A DNA stretch of 8,505 nt from assembly GCA_007120055.1 (NCBI GenBank), contig SKOL01000162.1, forward strand, positions 1 through 8,505, given 5' to 3'. Each line of letters opens with the position of its first letter. Position 1 is the stretch's first letter. A program made the translations under genes and the position numbers. Under the pieces are notes generated by a model. It was not told the origin of the DNA and ran no database searches. It saw only the letters and a program-made list of their open reading frames with translations. Shown piece by piece: positions 5,014 to 8,505 of this stretch. The stretch comes from Anaerobacillus sp. (GTDB lineage: Bacteria; Bacillota; Bacilli; Bacillales_H; Anaerobacillaceae).

Positions 5014-6505
5014 TGATATTGTTGAAAAAAACAATGCAGATAATGCGAAGCAAAAAGTTTCAAGTACGATCCTCGAAAACGAAAAATACCTAAAAGATAA
5101 AGTTGGAATGGGTACTAGTTTTGATGTCGGCGTTCGAAAATTATCGATCTTAGATAAAGAAGTTCAAATTTATTTTGTTAATGGTCTTTGTGATATTCAA
5201 AATATCATTGAATTATTAAAAGAATTAATGTTCTTAGATGCTGCAGAAAAACGAGAACTTCGTGTGAAACAGCAAATTGAGAATCGATTAACTCATGTTC
5301 AAGTAGAACCAGTAAAAACATTAGATGAAGCTGTAGACCAAATGTTATCAGGCCTCATATTTATTTTAATCGAAGGTGAGACAGAGGCTTTAGTTATTGA
5401 TGTCCGTAGTTATCCAGGCAGAGGTCCTGAAGAGCCAGATACTGAAAGAGTCGTTAGAGGCGCACGCGATGGTTATACTGAAAACATTATTGAAAATACT
5501 GCTTTAACGAGAAGAAGAATTAGAGACGAAAGATTAAGGCATGAAATAATGCAAGTCGGTGTTCGTTCAAAAACGGATATTTGTGTTGCGTACATAAAAG
5601 ATGTCGCTGATCCAAGTTTACTTGAGAAAGTAAAGAAGGAACTTGAAGGAATTGAAATTGACGGTTTAACAATGGCGGATAAAGTTGTTGAGGAATTCAT
5701 TGTCAAGCAAGGTTTAAACCCTTTTCCTCTTGTCCGTTATACTGAGCGTCCTGATGTAGCGGCAACACACTTACTTGAGGGACATATTGTTATTTTCGTA
5801 GATGCGTCTCCAAGTGTGATTATATTGCCAACGACATTTTTTCACCACGTTCAGCACGCTGAAGAGTTTCGCCAAGCACCGCTTATTGGTACGTTTTTAC
5901 GTTGGGTACGCTTTTCAGGCATGATCTTTGCCTTACTTATCTTACCGTTATGGCTTTTGTTAGTTATGCAACCGGACATGGTCCCCGAATTGTTAGACTT
6001 TGTTGGGCCTGAGGAGACGACAAATGTACCAGTGTTTGCCCAAATTATTATCGCTGAAATCGGGATTGAGCTACTCCGGATGGCAGCTATTCATACTCCT
6101 TCGCCATTAGCAACAGCTTTAGGTTTAGTGGCAGCATTGTTAATTGGAGAAATAGCTATAGAAGTTGGTTTGTTCATCCCTGAAGTCATTCTTTACGTTG
6201 CTTTAGGGGCAATTGGTACTTTTGCTACGCCTAGTTATGAATTAGGTATTGCATTAAAGCTTGTTCGTTTATTATTATTAGTTGTTGTATTCTTCTTTAA
6301 AGCACCTGGATTTTTAATTGCTCTTACTGTGATGATCTTAATCATTGCAAGTATGAAGCCGTTAGATACACCTTATTTATGGCCGTTTATACCTTTTTAT
6401 CCAAAAGCGTTTTTAGATATTTTAGTGAGGTTATCAGTGCCTATTAAAAAGCAGCGACCTAGCATTGTTAATCCGAAAAATCGTCATAAGCAACCAGCGA
6501 ATTAA
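5006..6505 (+). CDS. spoVAF: Stage V sporulation protein AF, GerA-family membrane protein
   Basis: 499 residues, near the family length of about 493. SpoVAF is homologous to the A subunits of GerA-type nutrient germinant receptors. In B. subtilis it works with FigP (YqhR) as an ion channel that amplifies germination, rather than being needed for dipicolinate import. The N-terminal cytosolic region (1-295) contains [14 protein letters not shown] (61-74), [20 protein letters not shown] (118-137), [20 protein letters not shown] (151-170), and the family signature ERPD (247-250) with [20 protein letters not shown] (258-277). Membrane segments follow at about 302-322, 342-360, 366-386, 390-408 and 415-449, then a basic C-terminal tail. 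Start GTG 5006 has AAAGGAG at 4991-4997 and overlaps the spoVAEa stop by 8 bp, so coupling is likely. It is the last gene of the operon; no convincing terminator follows. Confidence 0.96.
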   Translation: MSNDIVEKNNADNAKQKVSSTILENEKYLKDKVGMGTSFDVGVRKLSILDKEVQIYFVNGLCDIQNIIELLKELMFLDAAEKRELRVKQQIENRLTHVQVEPVKTLDEAVDQMLSGLIFILIEGETEALVIDVRSYPGRGPEEPDTERVVRGARDGYTENIIENTALTRRRIRDERLRHEIMQVGVRSKTDICVAYIKDVADPSLLEKVKKELEGIEIDGLTMADKVVEEFIVKQGLNPFPLVRYTERPDVAATHLLEGHIVIFVDASPSVIILPTTFFHHVQHAEEFRQAPLIGTFLRWVRFSGMIFALLILPLWLLLVMQPDMVPELLDFVGPEETTNVPVFAQIIIAEIGIELLRMAAIHTPSPLATALGLVAALLIGEIAIEVGLFIPEVILYVALGAIGTFATPSYELGIALKLVRLLLLVVVFFFKAPGFLIALTVMILIIASMKPLDTPYLWPFIPFYPKAFLDILVRLSVPIKKQRPSIVNPKNRHKQPAN

Positions 6506-6509
6506 CACA

Positions 6510-6538
6510 TTGCGTTGGTAAAGTAAATATGATAAAAT
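6510..6538 (+). promoter_or_regulatory. Candidate vegetative (sigma-A) promoter of lysA
   Basis: TTGCGT (6510-6515), a 17-bp spacer and TAAAAT (6533-6538). The -10 differs from TATAAT at one base; the -35 matches TTGACA only in the first three. It is the best-spaced pair between the spoVAF stop and the riboswitch and would start transcription near 6545, about 45 nt before the aptamer. With no clear terminator behind spoVAF, forespore read-through into the lysA leader is also possible. Confidence 0.45.
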
Positions 6539-6591
6539 TTTATGTATAAATTTTGTGGATATAACTTAATAATGGTTCCTCATTTGTTAAT

Positions 6592-6760
6592 GAGGTAGAG
6601 GTGCAATGCGAATGATTACACTGTGGAGCTAGGGAAGCGTTGAAACAGCTGGAAAGGTCAATTTGCCGAAGTGAAGAAGTGAAGGGGCCCGCTTCATCTT
6701 CGCTGGGTCGTTATTGAATAAATAACGAACTGTCACTGCCAAAGCAGTGGAGGACTACTT
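6592..6760 (+). ncRNA. Lysine riboswitch (L-box) aptamer
   Basis: The conserved L-box skeleton is present in order: GAGGTAGAGGTGCA (6592-6605) opening P1, GGAAAGGTCAATTTGCCGAAG (about 6651-6671), GCTGGGTCGTT (6702-6712), GAACTGTCACTGCC (6727-6740) and TGGAGGACTACTT (6748-6760) closing P1. Helices can be traced: P1 AGGTAG (6593-6598) with CTACTT (6755-6760), AGCT/AGCT around 6630 and 6650, CGTTATT/AATAACG (6709-6715, 6721-6727), and CACTGC/GCAGTG with a CAAA loop (6734-6739, 6744-6749). L-box RNAs bind lysine and turn off lysine biosynthesis or transport genes. This one precedes lysA, the last step of lysine synthesis, and is followed by a terminator, so it should be a transcriptional OFF switch. 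Confidence 0.95.
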
Positions 6761-6788
6761 AAACGTGAGGTTACGAATAGCTTTTACC

Positions 6789-6825
6789 AGGTGGCTAATG
6801 TAACTTACATTAGTCACCTTTTTAT
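6789..6825 (+). terminator. Riboswitch-controlled intrinsic terminator
   Basis: AGGTGGCTAATGT (6789-6801) pairs with ACATTAGTCACCT (6807-6819) with one G-T pair and an AACTT loop, followed by TTTTT within 6819-6823. This is the expression platform of the lysine riboswitch. The P1 3' strand CTACTT (6755-6760) could instead pair along its whole length (with G-U pairs) with AGGTGG (6789-6794), the 5' base of the terminator. Lysine binding, by locking P1, would free the terminator arm and stop transcription before lysA. Confidence 0.9.
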
Positions 6826-6839
6826 ATAGGCTATTTGAG

Positions 6840-6951
6840 TGAATTTCATAATTTCCTAAATTGAGCCATATCAAACTATATGTAGTTGCGAGCGGTTTAA
6901 CGCAACTACATATAGATACTTTATGGCGATAATATTGAATTATGAAATTCA
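6840..6951. repeat. 112-bp nested palindrome between riboswitch terminator and lysA
   Basis: Outer arms TGAATTTCATAATT (6840-6853) and AATTATGAAATTCA (6938-6951) are perfect 14-bp complements. An inner perfect 15-bp stem, CTATATGTAGTTGCG (6876-6890) with CGCAACTACATATAG (6901-6915), closes a 10-nt loop. A middle pair GCCATA (6865-6870) with TATGGC (6922-6927) lies between them. All share one centre near 6895. It resembles a miniature inverted-repeat element; no target duplication is evident. A T-tract is lacking, so it is not an obvious terminator. It would form a large hairpin in the lysA leader only on transcripts that have passed the riboswitch terminator. Confidence 0.75.
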
Positions 6952-7004
6952 TTAATCCAAATAAATTAGAGAAAATAGCGTTTGATTTGAGAGGAGTTTA
7001 ATAA

Positions 7005-8324
7005 ATGTACAAACATGGAACAAGTACAGTAAATGACTTAGGTCATTTAGAAATTGGTGGTGTTGATGTAACAAAATTACAAGAACAGTACGGCACACCT
7101 TTATACGTTTATGATGTTGCATTAATTAAAGAACGGGCATATGACTTCGTGCAAGCTTTTAAAAAGAGAAACATAAAAGCTCAAGTAGCTTATGCGAGTA
7201 AAGCATTCAGTTGCGTCGCTATGGTACAGCTTGCTAAAGAATTAGACTTAAGTTTAGATGTCGTTTCGGGCGGAGAATTGCACACTGCTTTAGTGGCAGG
7301 TTTTCCAGTAGAAAAAATCCACTTTCACGGAAATAATAAAAGTAATGATGAAATAGATATGGCGGTCCAAGCTGGAATTGGTTGTTTTGTTGTTGATAAT
7401 TTTTTTGAAATTGAATTATTAAAACAAGCTGCAAAAAAGCATAATAAAGTCGTATCCGTACTACTTCGTATTACACCTGGAGTTGAAGCTCATACTCATG
7501 AGTACATTTCGACTGGGCAAGAAGATTCTAAATTTGGCTTTGATTTGACGACTGGCCAGGCTGAAGAGGCGATTCAAAAAGTAACTGATGATGAATCGTT
7601 TCAATTGTTGGGGTTACATTGTCATATTGGTTCACAAATTTTTGAAACGACAGGGTTTACGTTAGCTGTAGAAAAAATATTCTCATATTTAGCAGAGTGG
7701 AAAACGAAGTTAAACTATGTACCGCAAGTGTTGAATCTTGGTGGCGGATTTGGTATCCGCTATATTGAAGGTGATACACCACTTCCAGTTTCACAATATG
7801 TTGATGCAACGATTGATGCTATCGAATTCCAAGCAGAAAAATTAGGAATCGAAATTCCGGAAGTATGGATTGAGCCAGGAAGGTCACTTGTTGGAGACGC
7901 AGGGACAACTTTGTATACAGTTGGTTCTGAAAAAGAAATTCCTGAAGTTAGACATTACCTTTCAGTAGATGGTGGTATGACAGATAATTTACGTCCAGCT
8001 CTTTATCAAGCTGAGTATGAAGCCGTTGTAGCAAATAGATGTAATGAAACGAACCAAGAAACATACTCAGTTGCTGGAAAATGTTGTGAAAGTGGCGATA
8101 TGTTAATCTGGGATATTGCCCTTCCGTTTGCTAAACCAGGTGATATTTTAGCGGTCTTCTGTACAGGGGCTTACGGATATTCAATGTCGAATAACTATAA
8201 TCGAATTCCGAGGCCTGCAGTAGTTTTTGTAGAAAATGGAGAAAGTACTCTTGTAGTAAAACGTGAAACTTACGAAGACGTTGTTCGTCTTGATCTTTCA
8301 ATTGATGGTAGTGAAGTAAAATAA
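7005..8324 (+). CDS. lysA: Diaminopimelate decarboxylase
   Basis: 439 residues, the normal length for LysA. The enzyme is cytoplasmic and PLP-dependent (fold type III, alanine-racemase-like barrel); it converts meso-2,6-diaminopimelate to L-lysine and CO2. Motifs: AYASKAF (63-69, Lys66 forming the PLP Schiff base), VVSGGELHTA (86-95), HFHGNNK (106-112), SKFGFD (175-180), LGLHCHIGSQI (202-212), NLGGGFG (244-250, phosphate binding), EPGRSLV (290-296), GGMTDNLRPALY (323-334), GKCCESGD (358-365, with the active-site Cys361) and GAYGYSMSNNYN (388-399). The ATG is preceded by GAGAGGAG (6989-6996). Control is by the lysine riboswitch at 6592-6825. Position after spoVAF is conserved in Bacillus. It is needed in vegetative cells for lysine; diaminopimelate itself is kept for peptidoglycan. 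Confidence 0.98.
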   Translation: MYKHGTSTVNDLGHLEIGGVDVTKLQEQYGTPLYVYDVALIKERAYDFVQAFKKRNIKAQVAYASKAFSCVAMVQLAKELDLSLDVVSGGELHTALVAGFPVEKIHFHGNNKSNDEIDMAVQAGIGCFVVDNFFEIELLKQAAKKHNKVVSVLLRITPGVEAHTHEYISTGQEDSKFGFDLTTGQAEEAIQKVTDDESFQLLGLHCHIGSQIFETTGFTLAVEKIFSYLAEWKTKLNYVPQVLNLGGGFGIRYIEGDTPLPVSQYVDATIDAIEFQAEKLGIEIPEVWIEPGRSLVGDAGTTLYTVGSEKEIPEVRHYLSVDGGMTDNLRPALYQAEYEAVVANRCNETNQETYSVAGKCCESGDMLIWDIALPFAKPGDILAVFCTGAYGYSMSNNYNRIPRPAVVFVENGESTLVVKRETYEDVVRLDLSIDGSEVK

Positions 8325-8341
8325 TTAGTTATAAGGAGTGG

Positions 8342-8378
8342 GGCTGTTCCATAAGTGTCTGATACTTATGGAACAGCC
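8342..8378. terminator. Strong hairpin downstream of lysA, possible terminator
   Basis: GGCTGTTCCATAAGT (8342-8356) and ACTTATGGAACAGCC (8364-8378) form a perfect 15-bp stem, extendable by G-T pairs into the seven-base spacer. It starts 17 bp after the lysA stop, where a terminator is expected. Neither side has a T-tract (TCAACG follows on the + strand), so it may be a palindromic repeat that stabilises the 3' end of the mRNA rather than a classical intrinsic terminator. Confidence 0.5.
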
Positions 8379-8384
8379 TCAACG

Positions 8385-8401
8385 TTATGAAATTCATTAA
8401 T
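8385..8401 (+). repeat. 17-bp direct repeat shared with the lysA upstream palindrome
   Basis: TTATGAAATTCATTAAT here is identical to 6940-6956, which covers the right arm of the palindrome at 6840-6951 plus five bases beyond it. The two copies bracket lysA. The sequence is AT-rich and nearly self-complementary (ATGAA-A-TTCAT), so part of the similarity could be compositional, but 17 identical bases is more than expected in a window of this size. Confidence 0.6.
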
Positions 8402-8431
8402 TTGTGTTTTGTTGATGAAATATAGTAAAAT
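8402..8431 (+). promoter_or_regulatory. Weak candidate promoter for the next gene
   Basis: TTGTGT (8402-8407), an 18-bp spacer and TAAAAT (8426-8431). The -10 is one base from consensus but the -35 is poor. It lies about 70 bp before the GTG at 8501, in the only AT-rich gap between the lysA hairpin and that gene. A small inverted repeat ACTTTC/GAAAGT (8455-8460, 8466-8471) follows in the would-be leader. Confidence 0.3.
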
Positions 8432-8500
8432 AATTTGAGTGTTAAATTTAAGGCACTTTCAATACGAAAGTATACAAGCTATTTAAGGAGGATACATAAC

Positions 8501-8505
8501 GTGAA
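8501..8505 (+). CDS. Start of the next gene (first two codons only)
   Basis: GTG at 8501 is preceded by a perfect AAGGAGG (8485-8491) with a 9-bp spacer, so a gene very probably begins here. Only M and an incomplete second codon (AA-, probably Lys or Asn) are visible. In B. subtilis the gene after lysA is, from memory, ppiB (peptidyl-prolyl isomerase, starting MK), which fits, but the sequence shown cannot establish this. Confidence 0.6.

Noticed and set aside
4743..5063. Minus-strand open frame opposite spoVAEa/spoVAF
   Set aside because: Low-complexity shadow of well-identified genes on the + strand, with no supporting signals.
5473..5706. Minus-strand open frame opposite spoVAF
   Set aside because: Serine-rich antisense shadow of a conserved coding region.
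6755..6952. Minus-strand 65-codon open frame in the lysA leader
   Set aside because: It overlaps the riboswitch terminator and the palindrome; the structured RNA and repeat explain the sequence better.
6936..6956. Arginine-repressor-type operator before lysA
   Set aside because: TGAAT and ATTCA half-sites are present, but the spacing is six instead of four and they are part of the palindrome arm.
7234..7434. Minus-strand open frame opposite lysA
   Set aside because: Antisense shadow of the conserved LysA coding sequence.

Overview
The window is a stretch of chromosome from a low-G+C, endospore-forming member of the Bacillaceae. The gene order spoIIAB - sigF - spoVAA - spoVAB - spoVAC - spoVAD - spoVAEb - spoVAEa - spoVAF - lysA is the arrangement known from Bacillus subtilis. 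The proteins are close in length and motif to that family, and all genes lie on the + strand. The DNA does not settle the genus. This is conserved core sporulation DNA. I see no novel multigene system; the unusual content lies in the intergenic regions.

Region 1 (1-959) holds the end of spoIIAB (anti-sigma factor and kinase) and the complete sigF (first forespore sigma factor), the distal part of the spoIIA operon. Region 2 (960-1443) is almost 500 bp without a gene. It carries a 32-bp hairpin present twice (939-970 and 1129-1160), a long imperfect palindrome between the copies, a strong candidate terminator, a near-perfect sigma-G promoter (1212-1241), and a dispersed-repeat-like element with 22-bp direct repeats in the spoVA leader. 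Region 3 (1444-6505) is the seven-gene spoVA operon, mostly tightly spaced or overlapping, with one 101-bp gap before spoVAEb. Region 4 (6506-7004) is the lysA leader: a weak promoter, a lysine riboswitch (L-box), its terminator, and a 112-bp nested palindrome. Region 5 (7005-8505) is lysA, a strong hairpin lacking a T-tract, a 17-bp sequence shared with the lysA upstream palindrome, and the first two codons of another gene.

How the genes work together: SpoIIAB holds SigF inactive until the forespore forms. SigF starts the forespore programme leading to sigma-G, which should transcribe spoVA from the promoter at 1212-1241. The SpoVA proteins move dipicolinic acid (with Ca2+) into the developing spore and release it at germination; SpoVAF belongs to the GerA family. 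lysA completes lysine synthesis from meso-diaminopimelate, under lysine feedback. The lysine and diaminopimelate route shares its early intermediate with dipicolinate synthesis, so the neighbourhood is metabolically coherent, although lysA has its own control region.
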